Assembly: GCF_000338275.1 (NCBI RefSeq)
Contig: NZ_ANMR01000006.1
Coordinates: forward strand, 124,001-188,000
DNA from: Staphylococcus xylosus NJ
GTDB lineage: Bacteria > Bacillota > Bacilli > Staphylococcales > Staphylococcaceae
DNA: 64,000 nt
Direction of reading: 5' to 3'
This document shows positions 54,322 through 62,933 of the stretch, piece by piece; position 1 is the first letter of the stretch, and every line of letters starts with the position of its first letter. A program made the translations under genes and the position numbers. A model generated the notes under the pieces. The model was not told the origin of the DNA, did no database searches, and saw nothing but the letters and a program-made list of their open reading frames with translations.

Positions 54322-54909
54322 CTATAAAATCCCCAAATTCAATAATCTATAGCTAACTGCCGATTTAGAAACGCATAGTTTATCTGACATGAAATTATAT
54401 AATTCATCTTTTTGTGATGAGTTTAAGGGAGATTGGACATCCAAATTATTATTAGATATAAACACTTCATATAACGCCTCTACTTGCATTCTAGGCATCA
54501 ATATATCTGCGGCAACTGTATTAGCTACTCTCTCATTTTCGAAATCATTAACATTAGTATATGAACTAACATCTTGAGTTCTGTGATTAGCTCCGTCATG
54601 TTTATATAAATAATGTGCTAATTCATGTGCTTTTGTAAATCTTTTTCTGTTTTCTGAATGATTTTCATTTATATACATCTCTTTTTTAGCAATATCTATT
54701 CTTCCTGAACAATCATTTTCCATTGATTCTTCAATTATTTTTATATCCAAAGATTCAATTATTTTGTCTATGTTAATTGAAAATTCGTTTGAAGTAACTG
54801 CCAATGTTTTAAGTACTTTCTTTTCATTTTCATTAAAAAGGTCAATGATTTTTTTTTCAAATAGTTGATTATAATATACTTGTAATTTATTTTCTGCTAC
54901 AGTCGTCAT
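54322..54909 (-). CDS. ImmA/IrrE-family metallopeptidase
   Basis: 195-residue COG2856 (ImmA/IrrE) protein. Zinc motif HELAH at 95-99 (FTKAHELAHYLYKHDG) and third-ligand segment ENERVANTVAADILMP (124-139), then a C-terminal helix-turn-helix-like LCVSKSAVSYRLLNLGIL. ImmA proteases cut Cro/CI-type repressors to relieve repression (ICEBs1), and relatives act as toxin activators. There is no fused or adjacent XRE repressor; its partner is the FRG protein. Start ATG 54909 after AAAGGAGGGG. Confidence 0.85.
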   Translation of the reverse strand: MTTVAENKLQVYYNQLFEKKIIDLFNENEKKVLKTLAVTSNEFSINIDKIIESLDIKIIEESMENDCSGRIDIAKKEMYINENHSENRKRFTKAHELAHYLYKHDGANHRTQDVSSYTNVNDFENERVANTVAADILMPRMQVEALYEVFISNNNLDVQSPLNSSQKDELYNFMSDKLCVSKSAVSYRLLNLGIL

Positions 54910-55052
54910 CCAATACCCCTCCTTTTAACGTATCATTTCTAAACATACTATATTCATAAAGATTTGTACTCTTTTTGTTTTTTTACTTATATATAGTATA
55001 GCATTATTTCTCTCTTGAATAGTACTATTTAATATATTTCTTAAAATAACAT

Positions 55053-55388
55053 CTACACCAACTTATCCAACAATCTATTCAACATTTGCTTAGCTCTTGC
55101 TTCTTTGACACCAAATATATTTCCAGCTTTTTCATAACTCACACCATTACATAGTAATAAGAATAAATTATGCTCTTTTTCAGTCGCTACGCTTTCAATA
55201 ACAGTTTCTAATTCATTATAGAATATCACATCTTCAACGTTGCTATTATCTATTTCATGAGTTTCTGCTTGATCATTCACATTAAAGAAGTCATCAATAC
55301 CAATATCTTCATCACATGAAATACTATTATCTTGTATCTTGTGATAATTCAATATAAACTCTTTTACAGTTGCTTTATCATAACTCAT
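55053..55388 (-). CDS. Sigma-factor-like helix-turn-helix island protein
   Basis: 111-residue protein whose C-terminus (LFLLLCNGVSYEKAGNIFGVKEARAKQMLNRLLDKL) has the look of a sigma region 4 or ArpU-like helix-turn-helix. The N-terminal half is acidic. It may be a phage-type late transcription factor. Its start overlaps the stop of the upstream gene by 4 bp, the last of four tightly linked genes beginning with terS. Confidence 0.6.
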   Translation of the reverse strand: MSYDKATVKEFILNYHKIQDNSISCDEDIGIDDFFNVNDQAETHEIDNSNVEDVIFYNELETVIESVATEKEHNLFLLLCNGVSYEKAGNIFGVKEARAKQMLNRLLDKLV

Positions 55389-55699
55389 ACATAGTCCACT
55401 GCCTTTGCAACATGTTTTAATATAACCTCTCTAGCATGTCTTAGCGTTAATGTACTTACACCTATCACATCAGCTATCACTTCATCTGTATACTTCTTAT
55501 TATCCCACCATGATAATTTAATAATCTGTTGTACTTTAATATCACAGTCGTTGTATACTGCTGTAACCCCCTTTACAATCGATTCTAGATTCATATATTG
55601 AAGTTCATTCATATCACTAGGTTTATTCCTATAAGTATCAACCATGTTATGATAATTGCGCATGTATCTTTCTAAAATTGGATAATCTACATCTGTCAT
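55385..55699 (-). CDS. ArpU/RinA-like transcription regulator
   Basis: 104-residue protein: KVQQIIKLSWWDNKKYTDEVIADVIGVSTLTLRHAREVILKHVAKAV is a helix-turn-helix of the kind seen in ArpU/RinA-family phage late-gene regulators. Overlaps both neighbours by 4 bp (ATGA-type coupling). Possibly controls packaging genes of the island or helper phage. Confidence 0.6.
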   Translation of the reverse strand: MTDVDYPILERYMRNYHNMVDTYRNKPSDMNELQYMNLESIVKGVTAVYNDCDIKVQQIIKLSWWDNKKYTDEVIADVIGVSTLTLRHAREVILKHVAKAVDYV

Positions 55700-56232
55700 A
55701 CAACCAACTCCTCACGTTCATTATTTAACGATTCTTTCACTTCCACTACAAAGTTTTGATATATAACTTCATTCTCTTTTTCACGTTGTTCATTGCGTTC
55801 TATACGCTTATTGCGATGTACCTTGTATAAATCTTCCTGTAACTTATCAATCGTCTTATATGGCTTATGACTACCACTAGATTTGAAGTATCTCATCACT
55901 TCTTTTTGTTCCTTAGTTGAATAGTTACTTATGATTTTCTTCAATAAATTTAGTTTCTTAGTGCTATTAATTTTAAAACGATTCAAATCATCTTTTTGCT
56001 CTGTAATCCAAATAACCAATTTCTCTACTGAACACGAAACTGATATCATACCTTCCACTTCATCAAAAGTAGTATGTGATGTACTCAAATGATATGCTGC
56101 ATCAATACTTTCTTGTATTGCTTTAATTTTACTGTTTATTATAATCGGAGAGTATTGGCTTAAAAGCTCATATTCAGTAATTTTCATTTCTTCTTTGTAC
56201 CACAAAATTGATTTACTACGTTTCAATATCAT
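55696..56232 (-). CDS. Island protein, 178 aa
   Basis: Mostly helical, strongly charged protein of unknown function (LLKKIISNYSTKEQKEVMRYF and KVHRNKRIERNEQREKENEV). ATG 56232 behind AGGGAGGGC is preferred to an internal Met at 56187. Second gene after terS, 18 bp gap; overlaps the ArpU-like gene by 4 bp. DUF1492-like regulators are sometimes this shape, but I claim no family. Confidence 0.6.
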   Translation of the reverse strand: MILKRSKSILWYKEEMKITEYELLSQYSPIIINSKIKAIQESIDAAYHLSTSHTTFDEVEGMISVSCSVEKLVIWITEQKDDLNRFKINSTKKLNLLKKIISNYSTKEQKEVMRYFKSSGSHKPYKTIDKLQEDLYKVHRNKRIERNEQREKENEVIYQNFVVEVKESLNNEREELVV

Positions 56233-56250
56233 AATAGCCCTCCCTATTTT

Positions 56251-56727
56251 TTATTCGTCATCATCCATACCAAACAATTCGTATACAGATTCCCCACTTT
56301 TAACATCTTGCTTTGGTTCTAATATCTTCAACCTTGATTCAACTGTTAAACCTAATTTTGGTGCAATAGAATTTAGCTGTGACAATGCATCACGTTTTAT
56401 TGTGTGATTTTGATTTAACTTCGTACCACGTTCAGTTTCAATAATTGCATCACTATTATTCATGCGTTTTGTAGCATTGATATAATCTGAATAAGCTTGG
56501 CAATATGTACTTATAAGCATTAGATCTAAACTAGCTATTGGTAATTCTTGTAACAGTGGGTAAATTCTATACCATTCTTTTGTGGCTGTATCATCTAACC
56601 ATTCTGGAGGATTAGGTGCTAAGGGCGTGAGCTTTTGCAACATTTCTTCTGTAGCTTTCTTTTTATCCTGCATTTCTTTAGTTAATCTACTTTTTTGTTG
56701 TGACAACAATTTCCTTTGTGCCATCAT
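56251..56727 (-). CDS. terS: Terminase small subunit, P27 family
   Basis: 158-residue protein with the P27 pattern: LTPLAPNPPEWLDDTATKEWYRIYPLLQELPIASLDLMLISTYCQAY (residues 31-77) and LNSIAPKLGLTVESRLKI (about 118-135). TerS recognises cos/pac DNA and brings the large subunit. With no large subunit, capsid or tail gene nearby, it would combine with helper-phage TerL to package island DNA, as in SaPI-type islands. First gene of a four-gene operon; GC-rich cos-like DNA lies just upstream. Start ATG 56727 (a second ATG follows directly). Confidence 0.85.
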   Translation of the reverse strand: MMAQRKLLSQQKSRLTKEMQDKKKATEEMLQKLTPLAPNPPEWLDDTATKEWYRIYPLLQELPIASLDLMLISTYCQAYSDYINATKRMNNSDAIIETERGTKLNQNHTIKRDALSQLNSIAPKLGLTVESRLKILEPKQDVKSGESVYELFGMDDDE

Positions 56728-56790
56728 ATGTCATCTCCTTTATTATTTCCTGATATCTCCCGAATATTTACCTTTCATTTTCAACTTTTG

Positions 56791-56855
56791 GTCGCAAAAA
56801 AGGTCGGCTCGTTGTTCGCTCGTCTCAGAAGTGACGGGGGTTTTCCTTCGCCCCA
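56791..56855 (-). other. Putative cos site upstream of terS
   Basis: A 65-bp block of clearly higher GC content than anything around it: on the minus strand GGGGCGAAGGAAAACCCCCG, then GTCACTTCTGAGACGAGCGA and ACAACGAGCCGACCTTTTTT. ACGAGC occurs twice, 11 bp apart, and there is a short GGGG/CCCC dyad. In cos-type phages of Gram-positive bacteria the cohesive-end site lies exactly here, 50-150 bp upstream of terS. The nick positions are not defined by eye. Confidence 0.5.
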
Positions 56856-56895
56856 AAAATATTTTCAAATTTATTTTTCAAGAAACTTTCTAAAA

Positions 56896-57096
56896 TTATT
56901 CTTTATATTTTTCAATCCAAAAAGTATCTGCGTTTATTTTGCTGCATCCGTTGTAATATTCACTGCCTATGAACTCTTTTGTATGTGTTATTTTAAGACT
57001 TATTCTTGTATAAATATATTGATATTCACACGTTATAACTCGCCATATTAGATAGCTTTGTACGTCTTTCATACTCATTATGATTAACACTATCAA
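56896..57096 (-). CDS. Possible small island protein, about 58-66 aa
   Basis: Open frame reading (MIVLIIMS)MKDVQSYLIWRVITCEYQ... to FWIEKYKE. Codon use is plausible and a Trp/Cys-rich middle is unusual for chance, but none of the candidate starts (TTG 57096, ATG 57078 or 57072) has a good ribosome site. It sits between the cos-like block and the long non-coding stretch. Confidence 0.35.
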   Translation of the reverse strand: MIVLIIMSMKDVQSYLIWRVITCEYQYIYTRISLKITHTKEFIGSEYYNGCSKINADTFWIEKYKE

Positions 57097-58022
57097 AGCT
57101 TTTGTGTATGCTCTATAACACTCTCTAAATGGCTATATAACCATTGTATATAAGCAAAGTATTGATACTTATACATAACACATTACATCTAGTTATTGGT
57201 TAACATATTATTGTTACTTATCATGATGATCTAATAATATTAATTGATATTTATTTACTTTTTGTTTTCCAAATTAAAAAATAGTTTTCGATTTCACTTT
57301 TGTTTTTTAATTTTAATTCACAAAGTTTTGTAATTGGAATCTCATTTACTTTTTCTAACTTGATGAATGAACTTCACAATTAAATTGATTCAACAATAGA
57401 AAACATTTATCTTCTCAATTAAACTTAATAGAAGAACTTAACAATTTAACTTCAATAAATATTTTATCTTAATCGATTAAACAATCTTAAACTGAAATCA
57501 AATCTAAAACTGAAATCAAATCTAAAATCACAATTTGTTTCTTCTCTTTTATTATTAATGAATAACCTTCTGTACGAACTCTCTACTTAATCAATTGGAT
57601 CTAATCCTTACACTTAAAGCAGCAACCTTATAAACTGTATGCTCAATAGCCTGTCCTTTAACATAGGTAGCTTTATCACTGTGTCATTAATTATGGTAAT
57701 CCTTTATATCTATACCTTTAATATATAGGTACTTCCTTATATATCAGCCATATTCAGTTTAGCCTTAATTTACTAATGCCTGTCTATTAGCACATACTTA
57801 TAATAAAAGACCACCACCATAAAATAGTGATGGCCTTCATCAACGTGCACAAGAATACACTGAATTGAAGTTTGTATGAAAGTGAACTAGAAAGACTTTC
57901 ATTTTAAAATAGCTATCTTTTATACCCAATAATTTTGTTAAGGAGCACTCCTAATATTAAAGATATAAGATATCTCTAATACCTATATTATAGCATAATC
58001 ACTGCCATAAAGCCATTTATGG
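57097..58022. other. Long non-coding stretch inside island
   Basis: About 900 bp without a supported gene. It contains the short tandem repeat AAACTGAAATCAAATCTA (two copies and a bit, about 57486-57526) and many ATTAAAC/TTCAAT-type direct repeats. The terminator at 57801-57835 ends the operon coming from the right. Confidence 0.5.
57801..57835 (-). terminator. Terminator of island replication operon
   Basis: GACCACCAC pairs with GTGATGGCC; on the minus strand TTTTATT follows. It is the first terminator after the genes 59801-58023. Confidence 0.72.
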
Positions 58023-58478
58023 TTACTTAGTATTAATTGAAATTGCTTTTATATAATTAATTTTTTCTATCAGTTTATTCAATGATGTTACTTGGTCAGT
58101 GTATATTTGAACACTTTTAATTTTATTCTGTTGCACTAACTTTATAAACTCTGTCATTATCGGTTTATCATCTATTTCTATAGCCAGTCCGTATAATCCG
58201 TTATGGACGACTTCTGTTAAATTCCCTCGATGTATAGATGCAAGTATATTATCATCTTTGTTATTGTCTAACATCACACATAATTTCTCATTTTCTTTTA
58301 GTTCTCGAAATACATTACCATCCAATTCATAGGGTTTAAATGTTTGATAGTTAGGATCTACAGTTTTCGTTGTTCCCATTTCTACTGATTTCTCTGTCGT
58401 AAGCACCTGTACAGTTATTCGATTCTTCTGTTCATTATATTTCACGCTATTCCCTGATTGTTTAATTGTTGTAAGCAT
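58023..58478 (-). CDS. Island protein, 151 aa
   Basis: Soluble protein without a recognised family (MLTTIKQSGNSVKYNEQKNR ... YKAISINTK region). Predicted alpha/beta. It follows the coiled-coil island gene by 12 bp and is the last in this run. In SaPI-type islands this position holds small proteins that interfere with helper-phage packaging, so that is a guess for its role. Confidence 0.55.
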   Translation of the reverse strand: MLTTIKQSGNSVKYNEQKNRITVQVLTTEKSVEMGTTKTVDPNYQTFKPYELDGNVFRELKENEKLCVMLDNNKDDNILASIHRGNLTEVVHNGLYGLAIEIDDKPIMTEFIKLVQQNKIKSVQIYTDQVTSLNKLIEKINYIKAISINTK

Positions 58479-58490
58479 ATAACCCCTCCC

Positions 58491-59126
58491 TTACCATTGC
58501 TTTTTTCCAAAGTGGTATTTTCGGAACTCATCTGTAGAAATAGTTTCTAATGCCTTTTCTACTTTCCATGCATACCCTCTTGGGGTAGTTTGCTCATTAT
58601 ATTTGTCACCATCACCTAAATTAATTTGATGATGTAACATTTGCCCTATATATATATTATTAACACTACCTGGATTAGTTTTTTCACTTGCCACATAGCG
58701 CTCACGTGAAATAACACGACCAGCATTATTTTTGTTTTCAATTAGTTTACGGTATATTTTCATAAGTGATTCTATTTGATTATTCATTTCTTTTTTTAAT
58801 GCTTTATGATTGCCTTTTAGTTCTGATAGTTCTTTATGATAGGCATCATAGAATCGTTCAAACTCATTATCAGTCACTACAAAATCATCTGAGTTCAGTT
58901 TATCGTCTAGTTTAACAATTTCATTTTCCAATTCAGACTGTTTGCGTTTTAACTTAGTAACTTCTGCATAATCTCCATCTTTACGATAGTATTCAATTTT
59001 ATTATCTAAATCACGTAGTTGTGATGTTAAATTATTGTAATCTTTATTTAACTCCTTAGATTTTAAACTTTTTGCGTATATTTCATTGTCGAAAATTTCA
59101 ATTGCTTGTTCATTTAATTTTGCCAT
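58491..59126 (-). CDS. Coiled-coil island protein, 211 aa
   Basis: Residues 10-125 are highly charged and heptad-like (NKDYNNLTSQLRDLDNKIEY and KLKRKQSELENEIVKLDDKL), then a compact C-terminal part with GSVNNIYIGQMLHHQINLGDGDKYNEQTTPRG. It looks like the conserved pathogenicity-island proteins downstream of rep. It overlaps the upstream gene by 17 bp. Function unknown. Confidence 0.62.
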   Translation of the reverse strand: MAKLNEQAIEIFDNEIYAKSLKSKELNKDYNNLTSQLRDLDNKIEYYRKDGDYAEVTKLKRKQSELENEIVKLDDKLNSDDFVVTDNEFERFYDAYHKELSELKGNHKALKKEMNNQIESLMKIYRKLIENKNNAGRVISRERYVASEKTNPGSVNNIYIGQMLHHQINLGDGDKYNEQTTPRGYAWKVEKALETISTDEFRKYHFGKKQW

Positions 59127-59307
59127 AAGTCATTACCTCTTTCGATTTGTGTTTTTTATTTTGATTTATAATTCGTTTTATTTCATTAAAGTCTTTCTCT
59201 TTCCTAGCATATTTCTTAACTAATGCGTTGATGTATGAAGTGGATACATTATTCACACTAGTGGGTAATCTAGCTAGAATTTGTAGGGCTATGCGTCTAT
59301 GATTCAT
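59110..59307 (-). CDS. Small basic island protein, 65 aa
   Basis: ATG 59307 (MNHRRIALQILARLPTSVNN) is set by AAGGAGTG 8 bp upstream. Basic C-terminal (KRIINQNKKHKSKEVMTYGK). Seen as a conserved small protein in staphylococcal islands; may bind nucleic acid. Overlaps the next gene. Confidence 0.6.
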   Translation of the reverse strand: MNHRRIALQILARLPTSVNNVSTSYINALVKKYARKEKDFNEIKRIINQNKKHKSKEVMTYGKIK

Positions 59308-59504
59308 AGAGAACACTCCTTAACTAATTTTATGTGTATTACCTTTAATATGGTGCGTTGACATTATATAATGTATATTTCTATCAACCTCGAATATACA
59401 ATTACCATTTGTATTTTCTTACAATTCATATCATCTGTAGTTAGTTTATTATTTTCATTGGCTTTCGATTTGGTTCAGCTGAATCAAAACCATTATTTAT
59501 CTAG

Positions 59505-59801
59505 TTACTTAATACTTTTCTCCCTAACATTAAAATGCCAATTGAGTTGTTCTTTATCCTTAACCTCAAAACCTGCTTTAAGCATTGCACCTTTAAATTG
59601 TCCATTTGTAACATAGCTGCCTTCAAAAATTCCTGACAATTCATCACGGTACCTTCTTTCAAATACATGCTTTAGGCCATACGAGGAGTGTTTTATGTTA
59701 AAGGTTTTAATTTTACTAAGTGAGTAACAAAATTCTAATAACGCGTTTTGCTTAACTTGGTTTAATGTTTCAAAATGCTCAGGTTGGTTAATATCATTCA
59801 T
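59505..59801 (-). CDS. Conserved island protein, 98 aa
   Basis: 98-residue protein: HSSYGLKHVFERRYRDELSG then GSYVTNGQFKGAMLKAGFEV, a pattern typical of a family widely found in staphylococcal phages and islands near the replication genes; biochemical role unknown. ATG 59801 has GGAGTATAT upstream. The 200 bp to the next gene (59308-59504) show nothing else. Confidence 0.65.
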   Translation of the reverse strand: MNDINQPEHFETLNQVKQNALLEFCYSLSKIKTFNIKHSSYGLKHVFERRYRDELSGIFEGSYVTNGQFKGAMLKAGFEVKDKEQLNWHFNVREKSIK

Positions 59802-59925
59802 AATATATACTCCATTCTAACTTTTATTTGTCATCAGTATCATAAGGTGTGATTTCGTAAAGCACCTCACTTCGTTTATGATATTATTTGCATCACCATA
59901 ATCAATAAGTCCTCTAGTTCAAAAG

Positions 59926-60220
59926 TTACTACTAATTACTACTTGCAATCTAAAATTACTAGTTAGCGTAATCTCTCAAAGTCAGTTATACCAACACTTA
60001 TGAGCCACCAATTACTACAATTACTACAATTACTACTTTTTTTAACGGGATACATCTATAAGAAAGATCATTAATTGTATTACTATATAACCTCCTATTT
60101 TCAAAGTAGTAATAGTAGTAATTTTATATATCTAACCATCTTTAAACCCTTTGATATCAACGGTTACAAGAATTACTACTTTTAGTATAAATATAGTAAT
60201 TAAGTAGTAATACTAGTAAT
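59926..60220. other. Predicted island replication origin with 9-bp iterons
   Basis: Directly after the helicase gene, 9-bp units AATTACTAC/AGTAGTAAT cluster: three tandem copies start at 60011, 60020 and 60029, two tandem copies in reverse at 60105 and 60114, one forward at 60171, reverse copies at 60203 and (variant) 60212, and more at 59927-59943. The two opposed sets flank an AT-rich core (60040-60104, 60123-60170). This is the layout of SaPI origins: iterons around a melting region next to rep. Confidence 0.78.
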
Positions 60221-61934
60221 TTATTTTTTCAAAGTTAAATCCTAATTCCTTAATTATTGTTGTTTTAATGGCGTAACCTTTTTGAGATTCACCAGCAAAT
60301 GTTATATTTTTTTGTTTACCGTAATTATTCGTTTCAAGGTATCCTCTTTCATCCCACTGTTTAACAATGGAATTAAACTCAGCACCTAACATATCTTTAA
60401 TTGTTGGAGCCATAACAAGAATAAAATCATTTCTATATATAGCCATTAATTCTGTATTATCGTGAAAATGATGCTTGTTATATGCAATACGACCACGATT
60501 TGCATTTAGCTTTTCAAGCAATTCCTCTAACATTTGAAGTGGCTTATCAATATTTTTATTGTTTTTCATCATGCTATAATGTGCTTGATTAGTAAGGATA
60601 TATGGGTCATGTTCAAATCCTTCAATATCATTTAAAATTTCACCAACTACCTGTAACAATCCGAAACTACGTGCAATCCTAGCCATGACTTCATTACCTT
60701 CAGCTTTTCTAATAAAATATTTCACTGCGCCTTTGAAAGAATTTTTATACTTATCTTTCTCGCTTTCATACTTTTCTATAAATAACTTACCTAGTAGGCC
60801 GTGATTTTCTTCTATGGTCTCAGCTATTTCATCGAACACTTCTTGCTTCATGTCTGGGAAAGGATTGTCTTGTAATGTAATCACTCGACCTGCTACCCCT
60901 GCCTTATCTGGTGCAATATCTGGTATAGCAACTTCACCACTGGAAAGCATGATATTATGCCACGGCTCTAAGTAGTCTATCGAACGGTCAGAATTGCCTC
61001 TGCCTTTAGACTGCCCACCAGAAAACTGATAAACGATACTAGGGATCTTAAATGGCTTATCTGCTTTTCGTGTATCGTCTTTAATTAATGGAAATGAATT
61101 CAAAAATGAAGCCATACGCTCTACACTTACATTGGTTGCGTTCCATTCTGTTTTTAATTTTTCAGTTCCCCATATACTTGCACATATATTTAATGTAAAT
61201 GTTTTACCACTAGAAGTTTTACCAGATATTTCACTTACAAATGGATCTAAGTTAAAGTGTTTAATCAATACTGAACCTAACGCACTATAAAACATCATCA
61301 TTACCATTGGTTTATCTTTAATGTGTTGAAAAACCCCTTTGTTATAATCATCGATATTACCTTTAGTTTCAAAAGCATCAATTAAAGCTTGGTAACCTCT
61401 ATCGGCATTAAATAATTTGTATTTATTATTTTCTGTATCTTCTTTATAAGGTGATATGAAATGTCCCTCTACATCTCCCAAACGTGTAGCAACATCATAA
61501 TCAGAGATATTATTAAAACGTCTGTATGCACTTAAATATTTAACTATACTGCTCGCCTCATTTTGAGTTACTTCTAACCCCTTGCTTGCTAATTCGACTA
61601 AATATTTAGACTGTGTTACTTCTTGTGCTGTTACAGGTAACTTATATTGACGTTTAACATCTTCAAATTCTAATAGATAATAAAATTCTTTTGATTCAAT
61701 GTTTCTGTAGCGTTGTGTAATATAAGGTGGCGTACTAGTAAGATAAATATCTTCAATTTTATCTTCTTTTTGTGTATATTCTGTTACTTTGCGATAATAT
61801 AACCAATTGCCTTTAATAATATATGGTTCTGGTATAGTAGGAGCGTTTTTATTTATTGTCTGTAACTCTCTGGTTTCATCAATCATTTTAAATACATCTT
61901 CATTTGTTACAAGTTCTTCAGTTATATCTGCCAA
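60213..61934 (-). CDS. rep: DUF927-type replication initiator helicase (SaPI Rep-like)
   Basis: 573-residue protein with a DUF927 helicase domain from about residue 150: Walker A GKTSSGKT (238-245), Walker B-like FPLIKDDT, then SGEVAIPDIAPDKAGVAGRVITLQD (arginine-finger region). N-terminal part (1-150) and a C-terminal winged-helix-like part (about 500-573). In SaPIs Rep binds the iterons and unwinds the origin. The iteron array sits at its 3' end and slightly overlaps it. The primase gene is 15 bp upstream. Confidence 0.85.
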   Translation of the reverse strand: MADITEELVTNEDVFKMIDETRELQTINKNAPTIPEPYIIKGNWLYYRKVTEYTQKEDKIEDIYLTSTPPYITQRYRNIESKEFYYLLEFEDVKRQYKLPVTAQEVTQSKYLVELASKGLEVTQNEASSIVKYLSAYRRFNNISDYDVATRLGDVEGHFISPYKEDTENNKYKLFNADRGYQALIDAFETKGNIDDYNKGVFQHIKDKPMVMMMFYSALGSVLIKHFNLDPFVSEISGKTSSGKTFTLNICASIWGTEKLKTEWNATNVSVERMASFLNSFPLIKDDTRKADKPFKIPSIVYQFSGGQSKGRGNSDRSIDYLEPWHNIMLSSGEVAIPDIAPDKAGVAGRVITLQDNPFPDMKQEVFDEIAETIEENHGLLGKLFIEKYESEKDKYKNSFKGAVKYFIRKAEGNEVMARIARSFGLLQVVGEILNDIEGFEHDPYILTNQAHYSMMKNNKNIDKPLQMLEELLEKLNANRGRIAYNKHHFHDNTELMAIYRNDFILVMAPTIKDMLGAEFNSIVKQWDERGYLETNNYGKQKNITFAGESQKGYAIKTTIIKELGFNFEKINY

Positions 61935-61949
61935 ACAAACGCCCCCTCC

Positions 61950-62837
61950 CTAATTATTTCTACTATCCTTTTTCAATATAGATTTAAATGTTTTATTGAC
62001 TTCACCCTGTTTTATAGGTGGGTTACACATTTGAGCCCAAGCACTCACTAAACCATATACAAGATTTGTATCAACATATCTTCTCAATAAGTATCCAATC
62101 AACGAGGCTAAGGCTTTGTTACGCTCTCCTTCTCTTACACCAAATGCCATATCACGCCAATAAGATGAATTACGTTTTTGATACTGGTTAGAATAATTAT
62201 TTACTAGATCTTGCTTTTCACTTTTAGATACAAGACTATAAATTTTTTCTAGCTGATCACAGGTAATAGCAGGTTTGTCATTATATTTAAAAATAAACGA
62301 TGCATTTTTATCACGTTTGACTGGTAATGCCATAATTTGAGATGGTACAAAACTAGCTTCATCTACTTCATAACCAATGTATTTTGCTAGGATACATGAA
62401 TATTTGCGATAATCTTCTGCACTCACAGGCTCATTTAAAGGCACCATTAAGCGTATTCTAGGTTTTTCAGTAGTATGTGAATATGTTGTATGAAATGCCC
62501 AAGAATAACCTTCCAATTGGTTGCAAACAGCATGATATAATCCTTTAAAGTCTGTTATATTGTCATAATCTAATGAGATTACATTACGATTAATTATATT
62601 TTTATCTTTCCGATATTTTGGAATGGTTTCTCCGTCCCTCACTTCATCCTCAACATCACCATATAAAACCAACCCTCTTTTATATTTGTCTGTATGAATC
62701 ATTGGTATTTGTAATTTATTAATCCAATCAGACCATTTCCATTTATCAAATGTTCTAAATGAATTTGCATATAAATTGTTATATTGAATAATATTTAAAT
62801 CAAAATCATGTTTTAGTTTGATTTGTACAAACTCCAT
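61950..62837 (-). CDS. pri: Island primase
   Basis: 295-residue primase-like protein. VISLDYDNITDFKGLYHAVC (about 87-106) carries the acidic active-site motif, AFHTTYSHTTEKPRIRLMVPL is the second block of the archaeo-eukaryotic primase fold, and FGVREGERNKALASLIGYLLRR is a PriCT-type C-terminal helix domain. It should make primers for Rep-driven replication. I take ATG 62837 (MEFVQIKLKHDF), as GGAG is 9 bp upstream and adjoins the other ATG at 62846. Confidence 0.85.
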   Translation of the reverse strand: MEFVQIKLKHDFDLNIIQYNNLYANSFRTFDKWKWSDWINKLQIPMIHTDKYKRGLVLYGDVEDEVRDGETIPKYRKDKNIINRNVISLDYDNITDFKGLYHAVCNQLEGYSWAFHTTYSHTTEKPRIRLMVPLNEPVSAEDYRKYSCILAKYIGYEVDEASFVPSQIMALPVKRDKNASFIFKYNDKPAITCDQLEKIYSLVSKSEKQDLVNNYSNQYQKRNSSYWRDMAFGVREGERNKALASLIGYLLRRYVDTNLVYGLVSAWAQMCNPPIKQGEVNKTFKSILKKDSRNN

Positions 62838-62933
62838 ATTCTTCATCTCCTACTGGGAAAACAAAGCATAAAATGTTACAATAAGCTTATATAAATAAGC
62901 ATTGATTCATGCTTGTTTTGTTAATAAAATTAT

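Noticed and set aside
56716..57051. Plus-strand frame over the cos-like block
   Set aside because: Opposite to terS start and the GC-rich block, no ribosome site; all island genes here are on the minus strand.
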